Origin: Mycolicibacterium peregrinum
GTDB taxonomy: Bacteria > Actinomycetota > Actinomycetes > Mycobacteriales > Mycobacteriaceae
Direction of reading: 5' to 3'
DNA: 64,000 bases
Assembly: GCF_001665785.1 (NCBI RefSeq)
Contig: NZ_LZSO01000038.1
Location: 121,752 to 185,751, forward strand
Positions within the stretch are counted from its first letter, which is position 1; each line of letters opens with the position of its first letter. Both the position numbers and the translations under genes were made by a program. Under the pieces are notes generated by a model. The model saw only the letters and a list, made by a program, of their open reading frames with translations, was not told the origin of the DNA and did not search any database. Below, piece after piece: positions 8,735 through 17,213 of this stretch.

Positions 8735-8824
8735 CGGCTCAGCCGCTGGAGCTGAATTCGCGGCTCAGCCGCTGGAGCTGAATTCGCGGCTCAGCCGCTG
8801 GAGCTGAATTCGCGGCTCAGCCGC
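8735..8824. repeat. 26-bp tandem repeat, three perfect copies plus a partial fourth
   Basis: Units start at 8735, 8761 and 8787 (each CGGCTCAGCCGCTGGAGCTG plus AATTCG) and a truncated copy begins at 8813. Each unit contains the near-palindrome GCGGCTCAGCCGC and can form a stem AGCCGC/GCGGCT. The partial copy contains the TGA stop of the DUF3093 gene on the minus strand. It occupies the whole gap between two convergent genes and may act as a repeated terminator. Confidence 0.95.
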
Positions 8825-9296
8825 GGAGCGCCGCCAGGACACGATCCGGATGCCGTGAACTGATCAACCAGTACGGGGTGGGGTCATCCGGATCGTCGAG
8901 CACCACCAGGACCATCGGTCCCACCCAGGCCCGGTGCACCACGTAGGCGGCAGGATCGAGCTGGCGGCCCAGCGCCGCCGACTTCGCCGTCCGCGGTACC
9001 TCCGCGGCGCGCGAGATGACGCTCGTCGGCAGGTGCGCGTCACCGATCCACAACTCGGTGTCGCCCCCGCTGTCGCGCACGACCTTCAACTCGGTCTTGC
9101 TGAACCACATCAGCACTGCCGCCGCCACGCCGAAGAGCAGTACGTACGGCAACCACGCCGGGATCGCCGGCGCGGCCAGCCCGATCTCGAATGCGATCAC
9201 TCCTGCCAGCACCGCAGCGGGCAGCGACCACCACCAGGGCACCCACAAACGTTCGCGGTAGTGAACGCTTTGGGCGGTTGCGCGCGTGTCTGACAC
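8817..9296 (-). CDS. DUF3093 membrane protein (Rv2698 type)
   Basis: 159 residues. After a short polar start (SDTRATAQSVHYRERLWVPWWW) two adjacent membrane helices span roughly 22-65, followed by a soluble domain ending ISSRHPDRVLAALRG. The GTG at 9294-9296 gives the family N-terminus and leaves 25 bp to the divergent dut start. Its stop codon lies inside the 26-bp repeat array. Function unknown; the link with dut is conserved in mycobacteria. Confidence 0.88.
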   Translation of the reverse strand: MSDTRATAQSVHYRERLWVPWWWSLPAAVLAGVIAFEIGLAAPAIPAWLPYVLLFGVAAAVLMWFSKTELKVVRDSGGDTELWIGDAHLPTSVISRAAEVPRTAKSAALGRQLDPAAYVVHRAWVGPMVLVVLDDPDDPTPYWLISSRHPDRVLAALRG

Positions 9297-9321
9297 GCGG
9301 CTCAGAGTAATCTGTGACGTC

Positions 9322-9786
9322 GTGTCCACCTCTCTGGCGGTCGTCCGATTGGACCGCGAACTACCGATGCCCATGCGGGCGCACGATGGTGACGCGGGCG
9401 TAGACCTCTACAGCGCGCGCGATGTCGAGCTGGCCCCCGGGCAACGGGAGCTCGTGCCCACCGGCATCGCCGTGGCCATCCCGCACGGAATGGTGGGCCT
9501 GATCCACCCGCGGTCGGGTTTGGCTGCACGCGTGGGTCTTTCGATCGTCAACAGCCCGGGCACCGTTGACGCCGGCTACCGCGGCGAGATCAAGGTCTCG
9601 CTGATCAACCTCGATCCGGACACGCCGATCGTGATCAACCGCGGTGACCGGATTGCCCAGCTGCTGGTTCAGCGGGTAGAACTGCCCGAGTTGGTCGAGG
9701 TGACCTCCTTCGACGAGGCGGGCCTGGCTGACACCTCCCGTGGCGATGGCGGCCACGGTTCCTCCGGCGGACATGCGAGTTTGTGA
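9322..9786 (+). CDS. dut: dUTP pyrophosphatase (dUTPase)
   Basis: 154 residues, the M. tuberculosis length. Hydrolyses dUTP to dUMP, keeping uracil out of DNA and feeding dTMP synthesis. Trimeric dUTPase motifs: DGDAGVDLYSA near the N-terminus, HPRSGLA, GTVDAGYRGEIKV, GDRIAQLL, and the glycine-rich C-terminal P-loop-like RGDGGHGSSGG that closes the site. The GTG at 9322 gives (M)STSLAVVRLD. It overlaps the next gene by one base. Confidence 0.97.
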   Translation: MSTSLAVVRLDRELPMPMRAHDGDAGVDLYSARDVELAPGQRELVPTGIAVAIPHGMVGLIHPRSGLAARVGLSIVNSPGTVDAGYRGEIKVSLINLDPDTPIVINRGDRIAQLLVQRVELPELVEVTSFDEAGLADTSRGDGGHGSSGGHASL

Positions 9787-10586
9787 TGGCATTCGGAAAA
9801 CGCAAGAACAACGATTCGGCAGACGACACGGCTGATGCGCAGGTTGTCGAACAACCGGTTGCGGCTGAAACGACCGACGAGGACCAGGACGACAACTGGG
9901 CCGATGACCAGGGCCCGTTCGACGTCGAGGACTTCGACGACCCCGCCGTCGCGGCGCAGGGTCGGCTCGACCTCGGCTCGGTGTTGATCCCCATGCCCGA
10001 CGGCGGTCAGGTGCAGGTTGAGCTCAACGAGGCCGGGGCGCCCAGCGCGGTATGGGTGGTGACTCCCAACGGGCGTTTCACCATCGCCGCCTACGCCGCG
10101 CCCAAGAGCGCAGGCCTGTGGCGTGAGGTGGCCGGTGAGCTCGCCGAGTCACTGCGCAAGGACGCCAGCTCCGTGGCCATCCAGGACGGCCCGTGGGGCC
10201 GTGAGGTGGTCGGTTCGGGCAATGGCGGTGTGGTGCGGTTCATCGGCGTCGATGGCTACCGCTGGATGGTGCGCTGTGTGGTCAACGGCGCCCCGGAGAC
10301 CATCGACGCGCTCGCGGACGAGGCCCGGGCATCATTGGCTGACACCGTGATTCGCCGCGGGGACACACCCTTACCGGTACGGACACCGCTGCAGGTGGAG
10401 CTGCCCGAGCCCATGGCCGCCCAGCTTCAGGCCGCGGCGCAGCAGGCCGCGATGCAGCAGGCGGCCCAGCAGCTCGCAGCCACGTCACAGACCCCGCCGC
10501 AGGACCAGCCGCCGGCCGAGCCGGTGGCCCGGCGCAGTGTGCAGGGCTCGGCGATGCAGCAGCTGCGCACCATCACCGGCGGCTGA
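9786..10586 (+). CDS. DUF3710 protein (Rv2696c type)
   Basis: 266 residues. Starts with a basic MAFGKRKNN, then an acidic linker, a folded centre (SVLIPMPDGGQVQVELNE ... WVVTPNGRFTIAAYAAPKS) and an Ala/Gln-rich tail with repeated AAQQAAMQQ. ATG overlaps the dut stop (TGATG), so it is probably translated together with dut. A GTG one codon upstream is also possible. Conserved next to dut in actinobacteria; function unknown. Confidence 0.87.
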   Translation: MAFGKRKNNDSADDTADAQVVEQPVAAETTDEDQDDNWADDQGPFDVEDFDDPAVAAQGRLDLGSVLIPMPDGGQVQVELNEAGAPSAVWVVTPNGRFTIAAYAAPKSAGLWREVAGELAESLRKDASSVAIQDGPWGREVVGSGNGGVVRFIGVDGYRWMVRCVVNGAPETIDALADEARASLADTVIRRGDTPLPVRTPLQVELPEPMAAQLQAAAQQAAMQQAAQQLAATSQTPPQDQPPAEPVARRSVQGSAMQQLRTITGG

Positions 10587-10592
10587 GACCTC

Positions 10593-11312
10593 TCAGCTCG
10601 CGACGGTGTCGCTGGCGGCCTCCTGCAGCGCAGCCACACATGCGGCGCCCAGTACGCCCGTATCGAGCCCCATCTGTTCGAGCGTGACCGAGCGCAGCGC
10701 CGCCTGCGGTGCGGCGGTCACCCATTCGTAGCCGACCTCGGCCGGGTGCACCGGATCGTCAGTTGCGACCGCGACGCCCATCGGTATCCGAAGTTGTTCG
10801 AGTTCGGTACTGCCGGGTGCGCGGTAACCGGCCGCTTCCTCCATCGCGTCGGGCAGGGTGGGCCACTGGCCCACCCAGGAGCGTGCCAGCTCGTCGGCGA
10901 GCCACGCCGGGCTGGAAGCCCGCATCTGGGCCACCGTGGCCGCCAGCCCGTCCCGGCGCAGCAGATCCGCCGACTGCCGGGCCAACAGTGCGGCGGGGGC
11001 GTGCTGGGAGGTCCCCGTCCACGGCGGCAGGGCGGCCAGCACCGCCACGGCCCGGCCGGGATGGTCCAACGCCCACCGCACCGCCACGACGGCGCCGATG
11101 GACACCCCACCGACCGCGATGGGGCCCGACCGGGCGGCGTCGTCCAGCGCCTGCAGGTAGCCCTCGACGAGCCGGTCCGGAGTCGGCGGCGGGGTCACCA
11201 CCAGCGCGCCTTCATCATGCAGCGCATCGGAAAAGGCCCGGTAGACGTAGTTGTCGTCGGACCCGGTACCGGGCAGGAGAACGGTTGGGACACCGCGCAG
11301 AATGACGCTCAT
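10593..11312 (-). CDS. Alpha/beta hydrolase (Rv2695 type)
   Basis: 239 residues. PTVLLPGTGSDD forms the first strand and oxyanion loop, GGVSIGAVVAV is the nucleophile elbow (Ser in GVSIG), and the end has a DDPVHP acid region. Substrate unknown. ATG at 11310-11312 was taken; a GTG directly before it is equally possible. Convergent with DUF3710, 6 bp apart. Confidence 0.82.
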   Translation of the reverse strand: MSVILRGVPTVLLPGTGSDDNYVYRAFSDALHDEGALVVTPPPTPDRLVEGYLQALDDAARSGPIAVGGVSIGAVVAVRWALDHPGRAVAVLAALPPWTGTSQHAPAALLARQSADLLRRDGLAATVAQMRASSPAWLADELARSWVGQWPTLPDAMEEAAGYRAPGSTELEQLRIPMGVAVATDDPVHPAEVGYEWVTAAPQAALRSVTLEQMGLDTGVLGAACVAALQEAASDTVAS

Positions 11313-11446
11313 CACACGATCGTGCCTGCCCGGTCAAATCGTCGGCGTGCCGACCCACACCCCACGTGGCATTCGGTGCACAAGAGGTCTACGGTGGCGT
11401 TGGTTGGGCGGATTCACAGTGGATCCGCAGAAGGTCAGGAGAGGCC

Positions 11447-11818
11447 ATGGCTACGGCCGAAGGGTATCTGCGCCGGCTTACGCGACGCCTGACGGAAGAC
11501 CCCGAACAGCTTGATGTCGAAGAGCTCAGCGATGAGGCCGCCAATACCGGCGCGCTGAAAGCGATCGACGCCCAGCGCGGCCAGGAAGTGACGATGGTCG
11601 GCACCCTGCGCAGCGTGGAATGTAACGGCAAGGGGTGTTCCGGCGGCATCAAGGCCGAATTGTTCGACGGTACCGACACAGTGTTGTTGGTGTGGCTGGG
11701 ACAGCGGCGTATTCCGGGCATCGAGTCGGGGTGCACTCTGAGGGTGCACGGCCGGGTCGGCAAGCTGGAAAACGGCGCGAAGGCGATATACAACCCCCGC
11801 TACGAAATTCAGAAGTGA
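11447..11818 (+). CDS. OB-fold nucleic-acid-binding-like protein (Rv2694c type)
   Basis: 123 residues. N-terminal helices (MATAEGYLRRLTRRLTEDPE) precede an OB-fold-like beta barrel: EVTMVGTLRSVECNGKGCSGG, DTVLLVWLGQRRIPGIE, LRVHGRVGKLENGAKAIYNPRYEI. Such domains often bind single-stranded nucleic acid. Preceded by CAGGAGAG. Its stop overlaps the start of the next gene (GTGA), so the two are probably translationally coupled. Confidence 0.87.
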   Translation: MATAEGYLRRLTRRLTEDPEQLDVEELSDEAANTGALKAIDAQRGQEVTMVGTLRSVECNGKGCSGGIKAELFDGTDTVLLVWLGQRRIPGIESGCTLRVHGRVGKLENGAKAIYNPRYEIQK

Positions 11819-12510
11819 GCCAGCCCGAAGAGGACACAGGCAACGCACCTGAACCCCCCGAGAGTGACCCGGCGCTGACGCCTGCCCATGGCGGAGGACG
11901 TGCGGTGCTGGACCAGATGGGCGGCATCAGCGGCCTGATCTATTCGTCGCTGCCGGTGGTGGTGTTCGTCCCGGTGTCCACGGCGTTCGGCCTGATGCCG
12001 GCCATTGCCGCCGCGCTCGGCGTGGCGACACTGATCCTCATCTGGCGGTTGATCCGCCGCGAATCCGTTCAGCCCGCGGTGTCGGGATTTTTCGCCGTGG
12101 GTGTCAGTGCCCTGATCGCCTACGTAGTGGGGGAGTCGAAAGGCTATTTCCTGCTTGGCATCTGGAGCTCGCTGGTGTACGCCGTGCTGTTCGGGGTGTC
12201 GGTGATCATCCGGCGTCCGGTGGTCGGCTACATCTGGGGTTGGGTGAACACCCACGACCGGGCCTGGCGGGACGTCCGGAAGGCGGTGATGGCATTCGAC
12301 ATCGCCACCCTCACCTGGGTTGCGGTGTTCGGGTCGCGCTTTCTGGTGCAGCAGTATCTGTACGACTCCGACCAGACGGGCTGGTTGGGTTTTGCACGTA
12401 TCGCGATGGGCTGGCCGCTGACCGCCGTGGCCGCCCTGGTGACGTATCTGGCCATCAGGGCCGCCCAGCGCGCCGTCCACGCACAGGATGCGACGCACAG
12501 CGCCGACTGA
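11815..12510 (+). CDS. DUF3159 membrane protein (Rv2693c type)
   Basis: 231 residues. A polar acidic N-terminus (about 30) is followed by five or six membrane helices, with the conserved VLDQMGGISGLIYSSLPVVV at the first. Starts with GTG overlapping the OB-fold stop. Actinobacterial family without known function; the pairing with the OB-fold gene is conserved. It ends 6 bp from convergent ceoC. Confidence 0.87.
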   Translation: MSQPEEDTGNAPEPPESDPALTPAHGGGRAVLDQMGGISGLIYSSLPVVVFVPVSTAFGLMPAIAAALGVATLILIWRLIRRESVQPAVSGFFAVGVSALIAYVVGESKGYFLLGIWSSLVYAVLFGVSVIIRRPVVGYIWGWVNTHDRAWRDVRKAVMAFDIATLTWVAVFGSRFLVQQYLYDSDQTGWLGFARIAMGWPLTAVAALVTYLAIRAAQRAVHAQDATHSAD

Positions 12511-12516
12511 GGCTAC

Positions 12517-13185
12517 CTAGCGCGGCGCCGGACGCAGCAGCAGTTCGCGCAGCTCGTCCTCGGACTCGGTGACCGCGACGAACAGCAGCTCATCCCCACC
12601 CTCGAGGGGGTCGTCGGATTCGGGCACGATCACCCTGGCGCCGCGCAGGATCGTCACCAGGGCGGTGTCGCGGGGCAGCTCGAGCCGTTTGACGGGTTTG
12701 CCGCCCCACGGGGTGTCGTCGGGCAGGGTGATCTCGACCAGGTTGGCCTGCCCCCTGCGGAATTCCATCAGGCGCACGAGGTCGCCGACGGCGACAGCCT
12801 CCTCGACGAGCGAGGCGAGCATGCGCGGCGTCGACACGGCCACGTCCACACCCCAGTTCTCATCGAACAGCCACTCGTTCCGGGGATCGTTGACGCGGGC
12901 CACCACCCGCGGCACCGCGAACTCGGTCTTGGCGAGCAGGCTGACCACGACATTGACCTTGTCGTCTCCGGTCGCCGCGATCACCACGTCGAATTCCTCG
13001 AGCTTGACCGACTCCATCACGGTCAGCTCACAGGCATCGCCGAGCCGCCAGTGCGCGGCCGGGATGGCATCGACGTCGATGTGGGTGGGATTGCGCTCCA
13101 GCAGCGTCACATCGTGGTTGTTCTCGAGCAACTCGCGGGCGATGGAGCGACCCACGGCCCCGGCCCCGGCGATGGCAACCTTCAT
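12517..13185 (-). CDS. ceoC: Potassium uptake regulatory protein CeoC (TrkA-like)
   Basis: 222 residues. One RCK unit: Rossmann NAD-binding motif MKVAIAGAGAVGRSIA at the N-terminus with the acidic LLERN at the second strand, then a C-terminal TrkA-C domain from about 140 (ANLVEITLPDDTPWGGKPV). It would gate a Trk-type potassium channel in response to nucleotide. ATG overlaps the ceoB stop by one base (TGATG), so both subunits are made together. Confidence 0.93.
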   Translation of the reverse strand: MKVAIAGAGAVGRSIARELLENNHDVTLLERNPTHIDVDAIPAAHWRLGDACELTVMESVKLEEFDVVIAATGDDKVNVVVSLLAKTEFAVPRVVARVNDPRNEWLFDENWGVDVAVSTPRMLASLVEEAVAVGDLVRLMEFRRGQANLVEITLPDDTPWGGKPVKRLELPRDTALVTILRGARVIVPESDDPLEGGDELLFVAVTESEDELRELLLRPAPR

Positions 13186-13859
13186 CAGTGCGACTCCAAG
13201 TCCTCGCTCGGCGGCAGCGCCGCGATGGCCAGCGCCTCGGCGATGTGCCCGGATACCGCGGCCGCGTACACCTGGTCGCCGGCCTGGATCACGGTCTTGG
13301 GTTCGGGAAGGTAGCCGTTGCCGAACCGGATCATGAAGGCCACGCGGCCACCCGTGGCCGCCTCCAGGTCGGTGACCAGGTGCCCGGCCCAATCCTGGTG
13401 CAGCGGAAGTTCGGCCACGCCGACGTTGCCCGAGGGATCGCGCCACTTGGTGGTCTCGGTCTCCCTGGTGAGCACGTTGAGCAGGCGATCGGTGGTCCAC
13501 GGCACGGTCGCCACGGTCGGGATCCCCAGCCGTTCGTAGACGGCAGCACGCTTGGCGTCGTAGATACGGGCCACCACGCGCTCGACGCCGAACGTCTCAC
13601 GGGCCACCCGCGCCGAGATGATGTTGGAGTTGTCGCCCGAGGACACCGCGGCGAACGCCCCGGCCTCCTCGATGCCAGCCCGTAGCAGCACGTCACGGTC
13701 GAAGCCCATGCCGAGCACACGCTCACCGGCGAATTCCGGCGAGAGGCGGTGGAACGCGGTGGAGTCGCGGTCGATGACCGCGACTTCGTGGCCGATGCGG
13801 GCCAGGCTGTCTGCGAGGGACGCGCCCACCCGGCCGCACCCCATGACGACTACACGCAC
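13185..13859 (-). CDS. ceoB: Potassium uptake regulatory protein CeoB (TrkA-like)
   Basis: 224 residues with the same RCK layout as CeoC: MRVVVMGCGRVGASLADSLA with VIDRDS, then a TrkA-C domain. Starts with GTG at 13857-13859. Forms the first gene of the ceoB-ceoC pair; together they probably make a heteromeric ring on the membrane channel. Divergent from the APC permease, 107 bp away. Confidence 0.93.
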   Translation of the reverse strand: MRVVVMGCGRVGASLADSLARIGHEVAVIDRDSTAFHRLSPEFAGERVLGMGFDRDVLLRAGIEEAGAFAAVSSGDNSNIISARVARETFGVERVVARIYDAKRAAVYERLGIPTVATVPWTTDRLLNVLTRETETTKWRDPSGNVGVAELPLHQDWAGHLVTDLEAATGGRVAFMIRFGNGYLPEPKTVIQAGDQVYAAAVSGHIAEALAIAALPPSEDLESH

Positions 13860-13966
13860 CCGACGGTCCTTTCCGGTGACAGAGGAGCGCTGTTGCGCTT
13901 AACCGTTGCACTCGAACGCTACAGCTTTGTGACGACTTTTCGTGTTCGGGCTTAGTCTTGGCTCTC

Positions 13967-15961
13967 GTGTCCAAGCTTTCGACGGCAACGCGCCGGTTGG
14001 TACTGGGGCGGCCGTTCCGCAGCGACAAGCTCTCTCACACGCTTCTGCCCAAACGGATCGCCTTGCCGGTGTTCGCCTCCGACGCCTTGTCGTCGGTGGC
14101 CTACGCACCCGAAGAGGTCTTCCTGGTGCTCTCGGTGGCGGGGCTGACGGCCTACTCGCTGACCCCCTGGATCGGCCTGGCGGTGGCCAGCGTCATGCTG
14201 ATCGTGATCGCCAGTTACCGGCAGAACGTGCACGCGTATCCCTCTGGCGGTGGTGACTACGAGGTCGTCACCACGAACCTCGGGCCGACCGCGGGGCTGA
14301 CGGTGGCCAGCGCGCTGATGGTGGATTACGTGCTGACGGTTGCGGTGTCGATGTCGTCGGCGATGTCGAACATCGGCTCGGCGGTTCCGTTCGTCGGCCA
14401 GCACAAGGTGTTGTTCGCGGTCTTGGCGATCCTGTTGCTGGCCTCGATGAACCTGCGCGGGCTGCGGGAGTCGGGTACGGCGTTCGCGATTCCCACCTAC
14501 GCGTTCATGATCGGCATGTACATCATGCTGGGCTGGGGTCTGTTCCAGATCTACGTTCTGGGCCATCCGCTGCGGGCGGAGTCCGCCGGTTTCGAGATGC
14601 ATCCCGAACACGGCGAGGTGCTCGGTTTCGCGCTGGTGTTCCTGGTGGCTCGGGCGTTCTCTTCGGGCTCGGCCGCGCTGACCGGTGTCGAGGCGATCAG
14701 CAACGGCGTACCGGCGTTCCGGAAGCCCAAGTCGCGTAACGCGGCAACCACCCTGCTGCTGCTCGGGGTGATCTCGGTCACGCTGCTGATGGGCATCATC
14801 CTGCTGGCGAAGGCCACCGGCGTGAAGATGGCCGAACGCCCGCACGAGCAGCTGATCGGGGCGCCCCCGGGTTATGAGCAGAAGACGCTGATCGCCCAGC
14901 TCGCCGATGCGGTGTTCCACAACTTCCCGGTAGGCCTCTACCTGATCGCCGGGGTGACGGCGCTGATCCTGATGCTGGCCGCGAATACGGCCTTCAACGG
15001 ATTCCCGGTGCTCGGGTCGATCCTGGCCCAGGACCGGTTCCTGCCGCGACAGTTGCACACCCGCGGCGACCGGCTGGCGTTCTCCAACGGCATCCTGTTC
15101 CTGGCTTTCGCGGCGATCGCGTTCGTGGTGGCGTTCCGCGCCGAGGTGACCGCGCTGATCCAGCTGTACATCGTCGGCGTGTTCGTGTCGTTCACACTCA
15201 GCCAGATCGGCATGGTGCGGCACTGGACCCGGTTGTTGCGCACCGAAACCGATCCGGCGCAACGCCGGCACATGATGCGCTCGCGCGTCATCAACGCGAT
15301 CGGTCTGACCGCCACCGGCACCGTGCTGGTGGTCGTGGTGGTGACCAAGTTCGTCGCCGGTGCCTGGATCGCGATCCTGGCGATGGGCGCCCTTTTCGTG
15401 ATCATGAAGCTCATCCACAAGCACTACGACACCGTGGCCCGTGAGCTCGAGAAGGAGGATGAGGACGAGGGCGACATCGTGCTGCCGAGCCGCAACCACG
15501 CGGTGGTCCTGGTCTCGAAGCTGCATCTGCCGACCAAGCGGGCGCTGGCCTATGCCCGGGCCACCCGTCCGGATGTGCTGGAGGCGATCACGGTCAGCGT
15601 CGACGACGCCGAGACCCGCGCGCTGGTGCACCAGTGGGAAGACAGCGACATCAGCGTGCCGCTCAAGGTGATCGCCTCGCCCTACCGCGAAATCACCCGG
15701 CCGGTACTGGATTACGTCAAACGGGTGACCAAGGAATCACCGCGCACCGTGGTGACCGTGTTCATCCCGGAATACGTGGTGGGGCACTGGTGGGAGCAGG
15801 TGCTGCACAACCAGAGTGCGTTGCGGCTCAAGGGCCGGCTGCTGTTCATGCCGAACGTGATGGTGACATCGGTTCCGTGGCAACTGAATTCGTCGGAGCG
15901 GCTCAAGGCGCTGCAGCCTCGCGCCACTCCTGGCGACGCGCGCAGGGGATTCCTGGAATGA
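13967..15961 (+). CDS. APC-family amino-acid/cation permease (Rv2690c type)
   Basis: 664 residues. Twelve likely membrane helices in the first 490, starting with LPVFASDALSSVAYAPEEV, the typical TM1 unwound region of this permease group, then a cytoplasmic C-terminal domain of about 160 residues beginning near KEDEDEGDIVLPSR. GTG at 13967 is favoured over the upstream TTG. Its stop overlaps the methyltransferase start (ATGA). Divergent from ceoB, with which it is always found in mycobacteria, so a K+ or amino-acid role is plausible. Confidence 0.88.
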   Translation: MSKLSTATRRLVLGRPFRSDKLSHTLLPKRIALPVFASDALSSVAYAPEEVFLVLSVAGLTAYSLTPWIGLAVASVMLIVIASYRQNVHAYPSGGGDYEVVTTNLGPTAGLTVASALMVDYVLTVAVSMSSAMSNIGSAVPFVGQHKVLFAVLAILLLASMNLRGLRESGTAFAIPTYAFMIGMYIMLGWGLFQIYVLGHPLRAESAGFEMHPEHGEVLGFALVFLVARAFSSGSAALTGVEAISNGVPAFRKPKSRNAATTLLLLGVISVTLLMGIILLAKATGVKMAERPHEQLIGAPPGYEQKTLIAQLADAVFHNFPVGLYLIAGVTALILMLAANTAFNGFPVLGSILAQDRFLPRQLHTRGDRLAFSNGILFLAFAAIAFVVAFRAEVTALIQLYIVGVFVSFTLSQIGMVRHWTRLLRTETDPAQRRHMMRSRVINAIGLTATGTVLVVVVVTKFVAGAWIAILAMGALFVIMKLIHKHYDTVARELEKEDEDEGDIVLPSRNHAVVLVSKLHLPTKRALAYARATRPDVLEAITVSVDDAETRALVHQWEDSDISVPLKVIASPYREITRPVLDYVKRVTKESPRTVVTVFIPEYVVGHWWEQVLHNQSALRLKGRLLFMPNVMVTSVPWQLNSSERLKALQPRATPGDARRGFLE

Positions 15962-17187
15962 CGGAACTGACTCTGACCACGGGCCCGGCGGCCAACGGTG
16001 GCAGCTGCGTGGCCCGCCACGACGGCCGCGTGGTGTTCGTCCGCTATGCCCTGCCCGGCGAGACCGTACGGGTCAAGGTGCTCGACGAGCGCGGTTCGTA
16101 TTGGCACGCAGAGGTTGTCGAGGTGATTGACCCGTCACCGGACCGCGTCGCGTCGCTGTGCCGTATCGCCGGCGTCGACGGTGCCGGGTGCTGCGATCTG
16201 GCATTCGCCGAGCCCGGTGCAGCGCGTCGGCTCAAGGGCTCGGTGGTTGCCAACCAGTTGGCGCGGCTGGGCGGATACGACTGGGGCGACGAGCAGAGCG
16301 CGGTCGCCGAGCCGGTCGGTGCCGGTGAGGTACTCGGCTGGCGCACCCGGGTACGGCTGGACACGACCGGCGACGGCCGGGCCGGGTTCCATCGCTACCA
16401 CAGCGCCGAGTTGGTCACCGATCTCGACTGCGCACAACTGCCCGCCGAGCTGACCGACGGACTGGCAGAGATGCGTTGGACCCCCGGCGCGCACGTGCAC
16501 GCGGTGCTGGATTCCGACGGCCGCAGGCACGTCGTGCAGTCGGGCCCCAAGACCGGCCCCAAGACCGGCCGCAGAGACGGTCGCGCGGCCGGTCCGAAGA
16601 ATCAGACGCGCGTGATCGAAGGCGAGTACGAGGCGGTGCAGCGCATCGGCGGTCGGCAGTGGATGCTGCCGGTGACGGCGTTCTGGCAGGCGCACCGTGA
16701 CGCGGCCGCCCTCTACAGCGCGCTCGTGGCCGATCGGTCCGGGCTGCAGCCCGGCATGACGGCGTGGGATCTGTACGGCGGGGCCGGGGTTTTCGCCGCC
16801 GCGTTGGCCGAGCAGGTCGGGCCAGACGGACGGGTGCTGACCGTCGACACCTCCCGAGGGGCGTCGCGGGCCGCGCGCAGCGCGCTGGCGGACCTGCCCT
16901 GGGTCTCGGTGGTCACCGATTCGGTGCGGCGCGCGCTGTCCGCGCAGTCGGGACGTCCCGATGTCGTGGTGCTCGATCCGCCGCGCACCGGTGCCGGCCG
17001 TGAGGTGATCGACACGCTGGCCGCCACAGAGGCGCCGAGGGTCATCCATATCGGTTGTGAGGCCGCGTCATTCGCCCGCGACGTGGGGCTGTATCTGCGG
17101 CATGGGTACGCCGTGGAGGAGTTGCGGGTGTTCGATTCCTTCCCGCTCACCCACCACGTGGAGTGCGTCGCCGTGCTGACCCGCTGA
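15958..17187 (+). CDS. TrmA/RumA-family RNA (uracil-5-) methyltransferase with TRAM domain
   Basis: 409 residues. N-terminal TRAM RNA-binding domain (GGSCVARHDGRVVFVRYALPGE), a cysteine region CRIAGVDGAGCCDLAF, an insert, then a SAM domain with DLYGGAGVFAAAL and the catalytic motif VVLDPPRTGAG. The final HVECVAVLTR matches the family end. A short repetitive insert (GPKTGPKTG, about residue 200) looks low-complexity. The ATG overlaps the permease stop. It modifies rRNA or tRNA; which uridine is not clear. Confidence 0.9.
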   Translation: MTELTLTTGPAANGGSCVARHDGRVVFVRYALPGETVRVKVLDERGSYWHAEVVEVIDPSPDRVASLCRIAGVDGAGCCDLAFAEPGAARRLKGSVVANQLARLGGYDWGDEQSAVAEPVGAGEVLGWRTRVRLDTTGDGRAGFHRYHSAELVTDLDCAQLPAELTDGLAEMRWTPGAHVHAVLDSDGRRHVVQSGPKTGPKTGRRDGRAAGPKNQTRVIEGEYEAVQRIGGRQWMLPVTAFWQAHRDAAALYSALVADRSGLQPGMTAWDLYGGAGVFAAALAEQVGPDGRVLTVDTSRGASRAARSALADLPWVSVVTDSVRRALSAQSGRPDVVVLDPPRTGAGREVIDTLAATEAPRVIHIGCEAASFARDVGLYLRHGYAVEELRVFDSFPLTHHVECVAVLTR

Positions 17188-17213
17188 CCGGCATGACCGG
17201 GCCCGGCTCACGC

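Noticed and set aside
8735..8824. CRISPR array
   Set aside because: Repeats are directly adjacent with no spacers and there are no cas genes.
11635..11814. N-terminal extension of the DUF3159 gene
   Set aside because: Overlaps the OB-fold gene in another frame; the GTG at 11815 overlapping its stop is the natural start.
13952..15631. 559-codon open frame opposite the APC permease
   Set aside because: Arg/His/Gln-rich antisense frame with no domain; the permease on the plus strand explains the sequence.
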